64,000 nt of DNA. It comes from Providencia sp. PROV188. GTDB lineage: Bacteria > Pseudomonadota > Gammaproteobacteria > Enterobacterales > Enterobacteriaceae. Positions 46,316-55,140 of the stretch are shown here, one piece after another (within the stretch, counting starts at the first letter, position 1; each line of letters begins with the position of its first letter). The notes below the pieces were generated by a model. It had not been told where the DNA came from. It saw only the letters and a list, made by a program, of their open reading frames with translations, and made no database searches. The stretch is from the NCBI RefSeq assembly GCF_027595165.1, contig NZ_CP097292.1, positions 62,001 to 126,000 on the forward strand. Direction: 5' to 3'. A program made the position numbers and the translations under genes.

Positions 46316-48153
46316 TGACCTCCTTGCCCTTGAAGACTATTGGCTATCTGGTCTTTCACACGGTCAATCAATTCTTGGTCGGCCGGAATGGTTGAGCCGG
46401 ATTCCAAGTCCGCATAAAAATCAGCAAAGTTCAGACGGTCAAAATTAATCGCTTGCAATTCATCGACGGTAATGCCCCGACAATCGCTGTTTTTGGCACT
46501 GCCGAAACCAATACGCAGCTGCCCCGCCCGCCCTTGCTCTTGCACAATTTTGGCCAGCTTACTATCAAACAAACAGTAGGCTTCTTTTTTCTGAAGACAC
46601 ACGCCCAATACGTTATTGGAACAATACGACCCGACATACACAGTGAGCTTTCTCTGCTTGGCTTTACCGAGCGCCTTTTCTTCGCTGTCACAATGTGCCA
46701 AACCGACATCGCTTCCCCACCCGCCACTTTTACAGCAGTTATTAAATCCTGCCGCCGCTTTGCGGCAAGTGGTCCGCTTTCCGGTAAAGGCTCTCACATT
46801 CACATCATTGAGTTCGGCCACATCTTCACCGGCGGCGGCCACCGCGGCTAACGCCGACACCGCTTTTTGAAAGCTGTTGGCCTTGTCGTTCTTAATTTGG
46901 TCACACTCACCACTGGCACAAACGAGTTCGACGCCGCACATTTTCCCCGTACCACTCAACCCTTTTTGACAGGAAAAGACCGCCTGTTCACGCAAACACG
47001 TTCCAGCGACTGATTCCGTACACACCGTTTTGACCACTGTACACGCCGGATTGTCCATATACTCCCCGCAACTGCCTCTGTCAGCCGCTTGCTTGGCGTA
47101 ATAATCGGTGTATTGCCAACACTCACTGTACACATCGTACTGTTTACCGCCCACCGTGACCGTTTTTGTACCGCCTTTTTCAGTACATTGGCTCTCAATT
47201 TTGACTTCTTCAGACTTATCAAACGGGCAATGCTCTACCCATTCAATTTTTGGCGATGGAACTTTTGTCTTCACCAATACCGTCAAGGTCAATGTTAACG
47301 TTGCCGATCTACCTTGAAAACGGCCCACTATTGCATCGGTAATTTTACCCGCCCACGCACCGCTCCCCGAAAATTGCCCGCTCGACACCACCGTATTTTC
47401 CTGCAGCTCTATTCCGTGCGCATTCAGTGTTTTGATTTCACTTTTCCAGAACTTGATGGACGTCTTCATAAACTCCCCTATCCGGTTAAACAACGTCCCA
47501 TCTTGAACCCAAATATTGAGTGTCCCTGTTTGGATAACCCCGCTTATCGGAGAACGAAATTCAAAGGTAAAATAGCTGTTTCGACTACCTCCACCTTTTC
47601 GAAACACAAATTGATGAGGCAAAATTGTCACGGTACGCGTCTCCCACCTTTCTACCTCTTCCCACGTAATTTTGGCCGTACGCGTACAAGCTAAACTGGC
47701 AGCGGGGACACGCTCGCATTGATGGGTGGTGATTTCCGTTTTATCCACCGTCACATCCTGACACGGCACGGTAATGTGACCACTTTCCGACTCGGCTTTA
47801 TCGCGCATGTCTAACCCTGCTTTCAAAAAGGGTGCCTCCAAATCCAACTTGTCAGGCGGGCGATGTTTCATCACTTCCGTGGTGGTTTTACCGGCATCCG
47901 ATCCCGTCATGGCTTTCATGCCCGCGTTTTCCAACCCCGACGCGGCTCCCGAGGTCACGCCCCCGTAATACCCACTCTCTGACGGGTTCGGGGTATAATT
48001 GGGGATAATCTCATTCGGTTTAGTGTTGCTGAGGGTGTTTGCCCCTTGATTTTTCAGCCCACTGGCAAATTGCGAGCCCGCGTTATAGTCATCCGCAGCG
48101 GGACTGAGGGCAGTCAATAATAAGCAACTGAGTACTATCAATCGTAGATTCAT
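46312..48153 (-). CDS. traN: Mating-pair stabilisation adhesin TraN
   Basis: A 613-residue outer membrane protein with a signal peptide (RLIVLSCLLLTALSPAAD). The start at 48153 overlaps the trbC stop in ATGA. The protein is rich in Cys (over 20), many in the C-terminal half (CNNVLGVCLQKKEAYCLF, NCCKSGGWG), as in F TraN (602 residues), whose disulfides are set by DsbA/TrbB. TraN contacts a recipient outer membrane protein and fixes the mating pair; the variable middle (~200-330 here) determines which one. Confidence 0.93.
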   Translation of the reverse strand: MNLRLIVLSCLLLTALSPAADDYNAGSQFASGLKNQGANTLSNTKPNEIIPNYTPNPSESGYYGGVTSGAASGLENAGMKAMTGSDAGKTTTEVMKHRPPDKLDLEAPFLKAGLDMRDKAESESGHITVPCQDVTVDKTEITTHQCERVPAASLACTRTAKITWEEVERWETRTVTILPHQFVFRKGGGSRNSYFTFEFRSPISGVIQTGTLNIWVQDGTLFNRIGEFMKTSIKFWKSEIKTLNAHGIELQENTVVSSGQFSGSGAWAGKITDAIVGRFQGRSATLTLTLTVLVKTKVPSPKIEWVEHCPFDKSEEVKIESQCTEKGGTKTVTVGGKQYDVYSECWQYTDYYAKQAADRGSCGEYMDNPACTVVKTVCTESVAGTCLREQAVFSCQKGLSGTGKMCGVELVCASGECDQIKNDKANSFQKAVSALAAVAAAGEDVAELNDVNVRAFTGKRTTCRKAAAGFNNCCKSGGWGSDVGLAHCDSEEKALGKAKQRKLTVYVGSYCSNNVLGVCLQKKEAYCLFDSKLAKIVQEQGRAGQLRIGFGSAKNSDCRGITVDELQAINFDRLNFADFYADLESGSTIPADQELIDRVKDQIANSLQGQGGQ

Positions 48154-48884
48154 GGCGTCTCCTGGGCGTGAAGCCACTGTTGTGCCACTTGCTGGCAATC
48201 GCCCGATGACGCCATACGTTCAATCGCGGTGCGAAGGTGCACGTTGCCATACAGCACATCAAACCCTTGCTCACACCGAAGCACCAGTGCAGGCACTTGC
48301 GTAATGCCATACTGAGCAAAAACGTTAGGGTCAATCTGCACCCCGCCATCCCCGCTGTCTTTGGTCAATTCAAACACCGTACTGGCCGTTTTTCGAAAGT
48401 CATTATCGATTAAGCCATTAATGACACTGGGAATATTCAGTCGATTGGCTTCCGGTAACATCTGTTTGAGTGCCGCTTCAGGAATGGAAAACGAGACAAA
48501 ATACACAAACGGACTGTCTTGTTGCGCTTTTACTTGTGCCTCGTTTTGAGCCTCTTGTTGCGACTGTTTTTGTTTCGCCAGAATGTCGTTGATCCAGGCT
48601 TGGTTCTTTGCCGATATCCCGTTAACTTGTGCCGCAGGCGGTGGCGTGGGTATCGATGGCGACGGTAAATCCAGTCGCTGAGGCTCACTCTGCGGTGCAA
48701 CCACCGAAGACGGTTGCGCACGCAACGTCTCTAAAAACGCCTGATCATCCGGTGATACGCTAGCGCCTTCAAGCGCACTCACGCTTTGGTCTCGTAAAGA
48801 TTCTAAGAACTGTTGGTCATCCGTTAAGGCATGACAAGTCGGCGCAAGCAGAACGCTTGCGAACAAAAATAAAAGGGATTTCAT
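48150..48884 (-). CDS. trbC: Conjugal transfer pilus assembly protein TrbC
   Basis: A 244-residue TrbC with a signal peptide (LLFLFASVLLAPTCHA). The N-terminal half is a Pro/Gln-rich linker. The C-terminal domain is a thioredoxin-like fold: PFVYFVSFSIPEAALKQML, VQIDPNVFAQYGITQVPALV, followed by VLRCEQGFDVLYGNV. It cooperates with TraW in F pilus assembly. It follows traU by 15 bases and overlaps traN. Confidence 0.9.
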   Translation of the reverse strand: MKSLLFLFASVLLAPTCHALTDDQQFLESLRDQSVSALEGASVSPDDQAFLETLRAQPSSVVAPQSEPQRLDLPSPSIPTPPPAAQVNGISAKNQAWINDILAKQKQSQQEAQNEAQVKAQQDSPFVYFVSFSIPEAALKQMLPEANRLNIPSVINGLIDNDFRKTASTVFELTKDSGDGGVQIDPNVFAQYGITQVPALVLRCEQGFDVLYGNVHLRTAIERMASSGDCQQVAQQWLHAQETP

Positions 48885-48899
48885 GATAAGAACCTCGCG

Positions 48900-49886
48900 T
48901 TAGAGGAAAACGCAGTTACGTTTACGCCAGATGAGATACCCAAAGTTTTGGCGACTGTTGGGCGATGCATAGCCAGCTTGCCAACGCATCACCGAGCGAC
49001 CAAACGGGTGGCACTGCGCGGTATCAGGATGCATATTCACCATTTGATACCGATAGCGGTCTTTGGGAATAATCGGAGAAGGGTACGTGTAACACACTTC
49101 CTGATTTTTCCCGACACTGTTCATCACCAACCCTTGCCGATGCAGTTTGAACGCCATGCGTTCAGACAATAAAACGGAGGCGGCCTGTGGACTAAATTGA
49201 TTCGAGGTATAGCCCGTAAACGGATACATACTGCCCTGAGAGCCGGCACACCAAAAAAGGGCATTGAGCGGCTTACTGCCAATGCTGGCAATCGCATCCG
49301 CCGCACACGCACCTTGCGCGATGGGATTTGCAAACACAAAAGCTTCAGGGGCAATGATGGAGGATAACGAGCTGTCATTCCACAAGGGGTCTAGCTCCGA
49401 TAAATAGGCGATATCCATATCACCTCGCTCTAAGCAACCCACCGACGTGATGATATTCAACCAATATGTCAGCGGGTATTTGTACCAATGCACATGGTAG
49501 AATGCCCCTTGGGTTGCAGGCTCATCTTGTGTCCCTTTTCCACCTCCCGCTTTCCCCACATTGAGGTTAAAGCCCCCCAGATTCACCATGCAATACGGTG
49601 ACCGTGTCACATCGGTCATGGCAAACGGCTCCCAATAGCCAATCGCCAATCCCACGCGATACAGTATGCCCATCGGGCAAATTTGAATCGGCATGGACGG
49701 ATTTTCAGTGTCAGGGGCAATGCCTGGAAACACAGGCACTTTCCCTATGGTCATCGGAAAAAGACAATCCCAACAAATATCGGTGATCGGATTGACAAAA
49801 TTCCCCTCACACAATGCATCTGCCTTCACGGGGGGAGACAGGAAAATACTCCCGAATAAACATAAACTGGTTAACCAAGCTTTCAT
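48900..49886 (-). CDS. traU: Conjugal transfer protein TraU
   Basis: A 328-residue periplasmic protein (F TraU 330) with a signal peptide and the family's Cys-rich start (CEGNFVNPITDICWDCLFPM). MTIGKVPVFPG, HWYKYPLTYWLN, CLERGDMDIAYLSELDPLWND and GRSVMRWQAGYASP are all close to F TraU. It is needed for DNA transfer and partly for pilus assembly. The start overlaps the traW stop (TAATG). Confidence 0.95.
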   Translation of the reverse strand: MKAWLTSLCLFGSIFLSPPVKADALCEGNFVNPITDICWDCLFPMTIGKVPVFPGIAPDTENPSMPIQICPMGILYRVGLAIGYWEPFAMTDVTRSPYCMVNLGGFNLNVGKAGGGKGTQDEPATQGAFYHVHWYKYPLTYWLNIITSVGCLERGDMDIAYLSELDPLWNDSSLSSIIAPEAFVFANPIAQGACAADAIASIGSKPLNALFWCAGSQGSMYPFTGYTSNQFSPQAASVLLSERMAFKLHRQGLVMNSVGKNQEVCYTYPSPIIPKDRYRYQMVNMHPDTAQCHPFGRSVMRWQAGYASPNSRQNFGYLIWRKRNCVFL

Positions 49887-50518
49887 TAACGCCCCTCCTG
49901 CATCGGTGCAGAGACAATTCTCAGCTTATCGCCTTCCTGTGTGACCACGGCAGGAATGTACCGGATACCAAGTTGCTGCGTTAAGCTGCCCGCTTGGTCA
50001 AAGTAAATGCGCGTATTGAGCTGTTGTGTCGCGGTTTTGATGTTGCCGTTCGTCAGAATGACTTTGTAGCGCAGCGTCGGTGGGGTTTGTGCCTTCATCC
50101 AGGCCACTTGGCGTGGATCATCGGCATCGAGAAAATAAAGCGTTTGCCCCAGTCCGACATGACTTAGCGGATTAATCCGGTCACCCTGACGGGCAAATAC
50201 GGTTCCTTGGTGATCGGCATAATCCCCTTGCACCGTAAAAGTGGGGTCATACCACAGGGTATGTGGCTGTGTGTCTGTCAATAATCCCTCAACCGGGGGC
50301 GGTCGCAAGGTGTTTTCAATCACCCGTTCCTTAAAATCGTGTTGCATTTGAGCCATTTCCCCTGTCGCTTCCAACTGCTTGAGGCGACCTTGAATAAACG
50401 ACAACATACTTTGTTCTTGCACGGGATACACATCACCCCATACGCCTAAATCCTTTGCCCCCCCAATGCAAGGAACGCACAGCAAGAGCGCAAGAGAGAA
50501 TTGCCGTAATCGCTTCAT
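49886..50518 (-). CDS. traW: Conjugal transfer pilus assembly protein TraW
   Basis: A 210-residue TraW with a signal peptide (LRQFSLALLLCVPCIGGAKD) and the hallmark LGVWGDVYPVQEQSMLSFIQ. RTTF-type later motifs are WYDPTFTVQGDYADHQG, FLDADDPRQVAWMKAQ and IYFDQAGSLTQQLGIRYIPA, the last a thioredoxin-like cis-Pro loop. It acts with TrbC in the periplasm. It lies eight bases after trbI. Confidence 0.94.
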   Translation of the reverse strand: MKRLRQFSLALLLCVPCIGGAKDLGVWGDVYPVQEQSMLSFIQGRLKQLEATGEMAQMQHDFKERVIENTLRPPPVEGLLTDTQPHTLWYDPTFTVQGDYADHQGTVFARQGDRINPLSHVGLGQTLYFLDADDPRQVAWMKAQTPPTLRYKVILTNGNIKTATQQLNTRIYFDQAGSLTQQLGIRYIPAVVTQEGDKLRIVSAPMQEGR

Positions 50519-50526
50519 GCCCCCCC

Positions 50527-50952
50527 CTATTGCGCCATTTTGCTGGCTATCGCCGCCTGAATATCGACGGTAATATCGTCCGCGCCCATCACCACGGCGG
50601 GCGTCACTAAAATCAGGGCGCGGTGCTGCACTTGGTATTCAGACAGGCTTTCACTTAACGCCACCTGAAATCGCTGTGTCGCTTGCGCGATTTGTTGTTC
50701 ACTCAGCGGGTTTTCGGCATTAAATTGCTGGGCCATTTGCTGCTGATATTGGTTGACGGTATCGGTCATATCGAACGTGACCGTGACGGGGGATAAGGTA
50801 CGCATCACGAACACCGACACCGCGACACTGAGCCCCAGTCCAATTAACATAAAAAAGCACACCGCTTTTAGGCATTCGCGTTGACGACGCTTGCGGCGAG
50901 GTGAAATTGCCGTGGCGGGCTTTTCGATTAATGCCGTGTTTGAATTTGCCAT
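50527..50952 (-). CDS. trbI: Inner membrane protein TrbI
   Basis: A 141-residue F-type TrbI (F 128). A basic N-terminus (RRKRRQRECLK) precedes one membrane helix (CFFMLIGLGLSVAVSVFVMR), and the rest is periplasmic, with ALILVTPAVVMGADDITVDI near the C-terminus. In F it affects pilus outgrowth and retraction. The start lies 25 bases inside the end of traC. Not to be confused with the unrelated TrbI of RP4. Confidence 0.85.
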   Translation of the reverse strand: MANSNTALIEKPATAISPRRKRRQRECLKAVCFFMLIGLGLSVAVSVFVMRTLSPVTVTFDMTDTVNQYQQQMAQQFNAENPLSEQQIAQATQRFQVALSESLSEYQVQHRALILVTPAVVMGADDITVDIQAAIASKMAQ

Positions 50953-53639
50953 TGAGATAACCTCTCCATTTCTTGCGGGAATTTATGATTAGCTAATGCC
51001 AATAAGGATGCTTGTTGACTCAAGCCTTCAGCGGCTTTTTCTTCACGGAATTCAAAGTCTTTACCGTCGGTGGAGAACAAGGCACGACTAATCGGGTCGG
51101 TAATGAGCCGGTGATACGACGAACGTCCCGAAATTCGCAACATAAAGGCACTGAAATGCGCATCTTTGGCGGACGGGAAACCTTCGATTACCGCACGCTC
51201 CACGGGGCTGAACTGGTCAGGGTTTTTCTGGTTGTATTTTCGAAAGGCTTCCATGTTTTGCCGCAAGATAATTTTGAACGATGAGTTACTCCACGCCGCC
51301 TTAGCAGCAGCACTGGCCATGTCCCCATCAAAGTCTTCAATCCCTTGCGAGATGGTAATGTACGCGCCGTAGTATTTACGGGCGGTACGATAACCGCCTT
51401 CAATAAAGTCACCGACAAAGCTGCTTTTGTTATCCAGCAATTTCCAGCCTTCATCGATAATGGCGACTTTTTTCACGTTACGCGGAGAAAGGTACATACG
51501 CTGTTCAATGAAGATCATCATCGAGAACATGACTGCGGCAAGCAGGTCAGGCTTGTTTTGTAAGCCGCCCATTTCCAGTACCGTAAAACGTACCTGCTCA
51601 TTCAGTGCGGGTTTATCACTGTTGAAATACTCACCGTAAATCCCTTGGGTGGTGTATTTCTGCAAGGAGACCACAATTTCTTGCATTTTATTGCGCACCG
51701 TACTTTGTGGATCAAAGTAAGCGCCATCGATTTGGGCCTTAAGATACGCTTGAACATCATCAATCAGCACCTCATTGCCTTTGTGACCACTCGGCGCTTT
51801 ACCTTCCCACACCTCTTGCACCGCATTCAGTAAGATGGATTTAGAGGTGTCATCCATATCCCCTGACGGGTTGGTGAGCACTAATAACAAGTCACGGATA
51901 CTTTCGGCCGCTTCCTTAATATTGACCACGCCAGCAAACGGGTTGAATTTCAGATCTCGAGCATCAACATAGACCCCACCTAAACTGCGGCATAACTCTT
52001 TGTACGAATCCCCCATGTCCAGCACATACGCCCAACCCCCACTGTCCAACACTTGGCGGATCATCGCTTGAATTAAAAACGATTTACCGCCTCCCGACGT
52101 TCCGCACACCGCCATGTTGTAGTTGTCATTACCGAGACCCGACGTTTGATCAAAGATATCCAAGTAGGACAACTGATGGCGGTACGACGGTATGGGTAAA
52201 CCACTTTGACAAATTCGGTTATCGGCCACCACGGGCATTAAATTGGCCACATTAAAAGTCTTCGCCCGCAAGGTGCCACCGGAGCGCACCATGTCCCCCC
52301 ATAACCCCTCTTGCATCACAAAGGGGAACATGGCGAGGTAATTACGCAGTTGCATGAACGTCGGGGGACACAAGGTTAACTTATTGGTAGTGTAGGTGTT
52401 CATTAACGCCATTTCGGCTTTCAGCGCTTTGTCATCATCATCCTCACAAAATAAGGTGATACCGTAACTGAAACGCGCTAAGGCAATTTGATTGGCGTCC
52501 AATCCTTCACGTAACTCCCCCCACTCTTTGGCTTTTTTCTTCACCCCTGGCACCCAGTTCACGTACTTGGAGTTGGCCCGCCCGTTATTGGCGACAAATT
52601 TACTCTTTGCCTCATTCTGGGTTTTGACCAAATCTTCCACATACACCGTCATGCTGATGGCAAAGGGACATGCAACGGTGGATGCGGGGTCAAGCAAATT
52701 GCTAAGATTATCCCCCGCTTGCCACAAGGCAAACTGGGTCGGGTTTTTCTCCAGCATGTAGTTTAAAATGCGCGTTTTACTCTTTTGCCCTCGCGCGGTC
52801 GATAGTGTCTGATGAATGGCATCGGGTCGAATTTCCAACGTCAGAGAGCGGTCTGCACATTGCTCATTCAAGGATTCGTAAGGGTCAACCTCGGCACTCG
52901 GCAAGGCAATCTGGTCATGCTTAAAGTTACTGAGTTCACGAACCACTTGCAGTAACTGTTTTTCATTCAACTGATTGGCATACAGTTCCGCCGCCGCCAG
53001 TGATTGCTGTACCACACTCAGGGTTTGATTGACCTTTTGCAAGGTAATGGCGTCGGCTTTTTTGTGCTCTTCCGCGTAGATAATAAACAAACGATAATTA
53101 CGCAACGATAACGGCAAATCGAGTTTATTATTAAAGCCTTGCAATGCACCGCGTTCATAGAAAGCGCGAGTGATATGGTTAAATTGAGAGGCCATCTCCC
53201 CCTGCCACCCAAAGTCCTTCAGCCCGTAATCGAGAAGATTGCTCACACATTTACTGCCCAGCAATAACACCGTGAGCGGGATTTTGCGCGGTAGCTTGTT
53301 ACGTAAAAAGTAATCCAACGCGTCCACTATTTTATCGTTGGCCCCAATCAGCGGCGTGCACTCCAAGGCAAAGCCAATGGTGGATTTATTGATAAATAAC
53401 CCCGATTTTTCATCGTAATGACGATACGGCAACATGCTACAAAACGACGGGTAATCCATGTCCTCAAGAGCTTCTTCCGCGCGTTTGTTACCATCAGTAT
53501 CACGCCAACTGGTAAAGAGGTTCTTTAATAGCGCTTCTTGCAGGCTCAACGGTTGCGGTTCGTCATCAAAGGCAATCTCTTTTTTATTAGGTAAGAACGG
53601 GGCGACTAACTTATCCAGTAAACTGCGTTTTTCGTTCAT
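50928..53639 (-). CDS. traC: Type IV secretion ATPase TraC
   Basis: A 903-residue VirB4-family ATPase (F TraC 875). The start at 53639 lies three bases after traV and has GGAGGG upstream. YPSFCSMLPYRHYDEKSGLF opens the family region. Walker A is CGTSGGGKSFLIQ, Walker B VAIIDEGWKLLDN, and SFKIILRQNMEAFRKYNQKN and GIEDFDGDMASAAAKAAW are typical of F TraC. It powers pilus assembly and substrate transfer at the cytoplasmic face. Intact. Confidence 0.95.
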   Translation of the reverse strand: MNEKRSLLDKLVAPFLPNKKEIAFDDEPQPLSLQEALLKNLFTSWRDTDGNKRAEEALEDMDYPSFCSMLPYRHYDEKSGLFINKSTIGFALECTPLIGANDKIVDALDYFLRNKLPRKIPLTVLLLGSKCVSNLLDYGLKDFGWQGEMASQFNHITRAFYERGALQGFNNKLDLPLSLRNYRLFIIYAEEHKKADAITLQKVNQTLSVVQQSLAAAELYANQLNEKQLLQVVRELSNFKHDQIALPSAEVDPYESLNEQCADRSLTLEIRPDAIHQTLSTARGQKSKTRILNYMLEKNPTQFALWQAGDNLSNLLDPASTVACPFAISMTVYVEDLVKTQNEAKSKFVANNGRANSKYVNWVPGVKKKAKEWGELREGLDANQIALARFSYGITLFCEDDDDKALKAEMALMNTYTTNKLTLCPPTFMQLRNYLAMFPFVMQEGLWGDMVRSGGTLRAKTFNVANLMPVVADNRICQSGLPIPSYRHQLSYLDIFDQTSGLGNDNYNMAVCGTSGGGKSFLIQAMIRQVLDSGGWAYVLDMGDSYKELCRSLGGVYVDARDLKFNPFAGVVNIKEAAESIRDLLLVLTNPSGDMDDTSKSILLNAVQEVWEGKAPSGHKGNEVLIDDVQAYLKAQIDGAYFDPQSTVRNKMQEIVVSLQKYTTQGIYGEYFNSDKPALNEQVRFTVLEMGGLQNKPDLLAAVMFSMMIFIEQRMYLSPRNVKKVAIIDEGWKLLDNKSSFVGDFIEGGYRTARKYYGAYITISQGIEDFDGDMASAAAKAAWSNSSFKIILRQNMEAFRKYNQKNPDQFSPVERAVIEGFPSAKDAHFSAFMLRISGRSSYHRLITDPISRALFSTDGKDFEFREEKAAEGLSQQASLLALANHKFPQEMERLSQWQIQTRH

Positions 53640-53641
53640 GG

Positions 53642-54196
53642 TTACTGCGCCCTCCACTCACCGTCTTTGACGACAAAGGACACCACGGCAGGTTGATATA
53701 AATTATCGTGCTCATCAACCCACGGAGCGACCCATAAACGGGCCGTTGATGTCGGTAATCGTTGAGGTGGCGCCATGCCAATATCCCCCCAAGCCCCCCA
53801 CGGTGTTGAGGTGTCAGTGATAATAGGCATGGAAGGGGCAACTTTTTTCACTGGCGGCTGAGAATGCGCAAAGGCACCCGAGGATGAGACCGACGCCTGA
53901 GCAACGGGACTTTTGGTCTCAACCGGTTTCACCTGACGTGCCAGTGCGGTGATCGTCATCGGCACAATGGGGGTTGCCAACGGCGCTAACCGCGGCAATT
54001 CTGCTCGCTTTTGCGTTGTTCCTCCTAACGTCTGCGATTTTCCAAGGGGGGACGTTTGCGCTGAGGCGCGTTGATTAGCCTCTTCCATGGTCATACAGCT
54101 GTCTTGTGCAGTGGCATTACAATCAAAGGAATCTTTCATGCCCGCGGTACAACCGGCGAGCAGGGTTAATGCGCCTAGAACTAGGAGTTTTTTCAT
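53642..54196 (-). CDS. traV: Outer membrane lipoprotein TraV
   Basis: A 184-residue lipoprotein: the signal LLVLGALTLLAGC ends in a lipobox (LAGC), followed by TAGMKDSFDCNATAQDSCMT with the two conserved Cys of F TraV. The middle is Pro/Ser/Thr-rich and the end (ARLWVAPWVDEHDNLYQPA, VVSFVVKDGEW) is the conserved domain that joins TraB and TraK in the outer membrane core complex. It precedes traC. Confidence 0.92.
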   Translation of the reverse strand: MKKLLVLGALTLLAGCTAGMKDSFDCNATAQDSCMTMEEANQRASAQTSPLGKSQTLGGTTQKRAELPRLAPLATPIVPMTITALARQVKPVETKSPVAQASVSSSGAFAHSQPPVKKVAPSMPIITDTSTPWGAWGDIGMAPPQRLPTSTARLWVAPWVDEHDNLYQPAVVSFVVKDGEWRAQ

Positions 54197-54253
54197 AAAA
54201 TGAACCTTATTGAATACAGAGTTTGAAAAAAGAATGACTGCGAGGAAATTTGA

Positions 54254-54349
54254 CTACGGCTGAGGCATAATCCCCAATTGCTGCATTAATCTTTTGTATC
54301 GTGCATAGGTTTCAGGATCATGATGTTGCATTAATTCGATATGAGCCAA
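54254..54349 (-). CDS. Possible small protein between rfaH-like gene and traV
   Basis: The minus strand encodes a protein-like stretch (LAHIELMQHHDPETYARYKR, then LMQQLGIMPQP) ending at a TAG at 54254. The frame is open up to the end of the rfaH-like gene but has no ATG; a TTG (54349) or an ATT overlapping the rfaH-like stop would start it. It may be a small Tra accessory protein or a remnant. Confidence 0.3.
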   Translation of the reverse strand: MAHIELMQHHDPETYARYKRLMQQLGIMPQP

Positions 54350-54390
54350 GTAACAAATGATACGATGAGGTAGTAATGGTGTTGAAATAA

Positions 54391-54882
54391 TTATTTAATC
54401 GTCTCGAAATTACGGTTATCGACAATTTTAGGGACTTCCCGGTTGAGAATGTTAAGCAGTAATACCGAACGCGCTTCCCCATTCGGTTCACTGTAAATGG
54501 CTCGTACACCTTGATAAACACCATCATAGATGACTACTTCATCCCCTTTTTGCGGGAGTTGCTCACTCACCTCTTTCATGAAGTTCGGCACCATCAGTGA
54601 CGCAATAATTTCATCGGGAACCAATACCGGTAATTTGCCAAAGCGCACAAAGTAATTTACCCCCCGCGTTGAGTTAATGGTTGAGAAGTGAATAAATTCA
54701 TAATCGAACTTCACAAATAAATAGTTTGGAAATAAGGGTTCCATCACTTTCCGTTTGCGGTTTCTCACCATTTTCTCCGCCTCATAACGCGGAGAAAAAC
54801 AGTTCACACCTTGACGTTCAAGGTGTTCAATCGCCCGTAAATCTTGCCCTGTTTTGCAATACAACAAATACCATTTTGCCAT
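54391..54882 (-). CDS. rfaH: RfaH-type transcription antiterminator
   Basis: A 163-residue NusG-superfamily protein much closer to RfaH than to NusG. MAKWYLLYCKTGQDLRAIEH, EPLFPNYLFVKFDYEFIHFS and TINSTRGVNYFVRFG track E. coli RfaH (WYLLYCKRGQLQRAQEHLER, LFPNYLFVEFDPEVIHTTT, INATRGVSHFVRFG). The C-terminal KOW part is present (EPNGEARSVLLLNILNREVP). RfaH is recruited to RNA polymerase at ops elements and prevents pausing and Rho termination in long operons. The start at 54882 is the family start. It lies four bases after a small membrane gene and inside the tra operon, whose leader carries a perfect ops element (58690). Plasmid RfaH paralogues (ActX type) are known. Confidence 0.93.
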   Translation of the reverse strand: MAKWYLLYCKTGQDLRAIEHLERQGVNCFSPRYEAEKMVRNRKRKVMEPLFPNYLFVKFDYEFIHFSTINSTRGVNYFVRFGKLPVLVPDEIIASLMVPNFMKEVSEQLPQKGDEVVIYDGVYQGVRAIYSEPNGEARSVLLLNILNREVPKIVDNRNFETIK

Positions 54883-54886
54883 GATG

Positions 54887-55081
54887 TTAATGCCCCTGGT
54901 GTTCTGCATTCAAAACTTGCACAACCCAAATACTCAAGGTGCTGTAAACGGGTAAAAAGAGCACCGTATCCCAACTGACGTTGACACAAACAAACAGCAA
55001 TGCAGGTAGAATGGTCAATAACGTTATCGACAACACCGGCATAGACAGATTGAGTTTTAAGAATTGGATTGGCTTTTTCAT
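54887..55081 (-). CDS. Small membrane protein downstream of traB
   Basis: A 64-residue protein with two hydrophobic segments (VLSITLLTILPALLFVCVNV and TVLFLPVYSTLSIWVVQVL). It occupies the traP/trbD/trbG slot of F and is followed after four bases by the rfaH-like gene. No family is recognised. Start at the ATG 55081. Confidence 0.55.
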   Translation of the reverse strand: MKKPIQFLKLNLSMPVLSITLLTILPALLFVCVNVSWDTVLFLPVYSTLSIWVVQVLNAEHQGH

Positions 55082-55140
55082 CAATACGACCTGAATGCGA
55101 AAGGTGGATGAAAAGGTCAGAACGGCCTGACCCTCACAAT

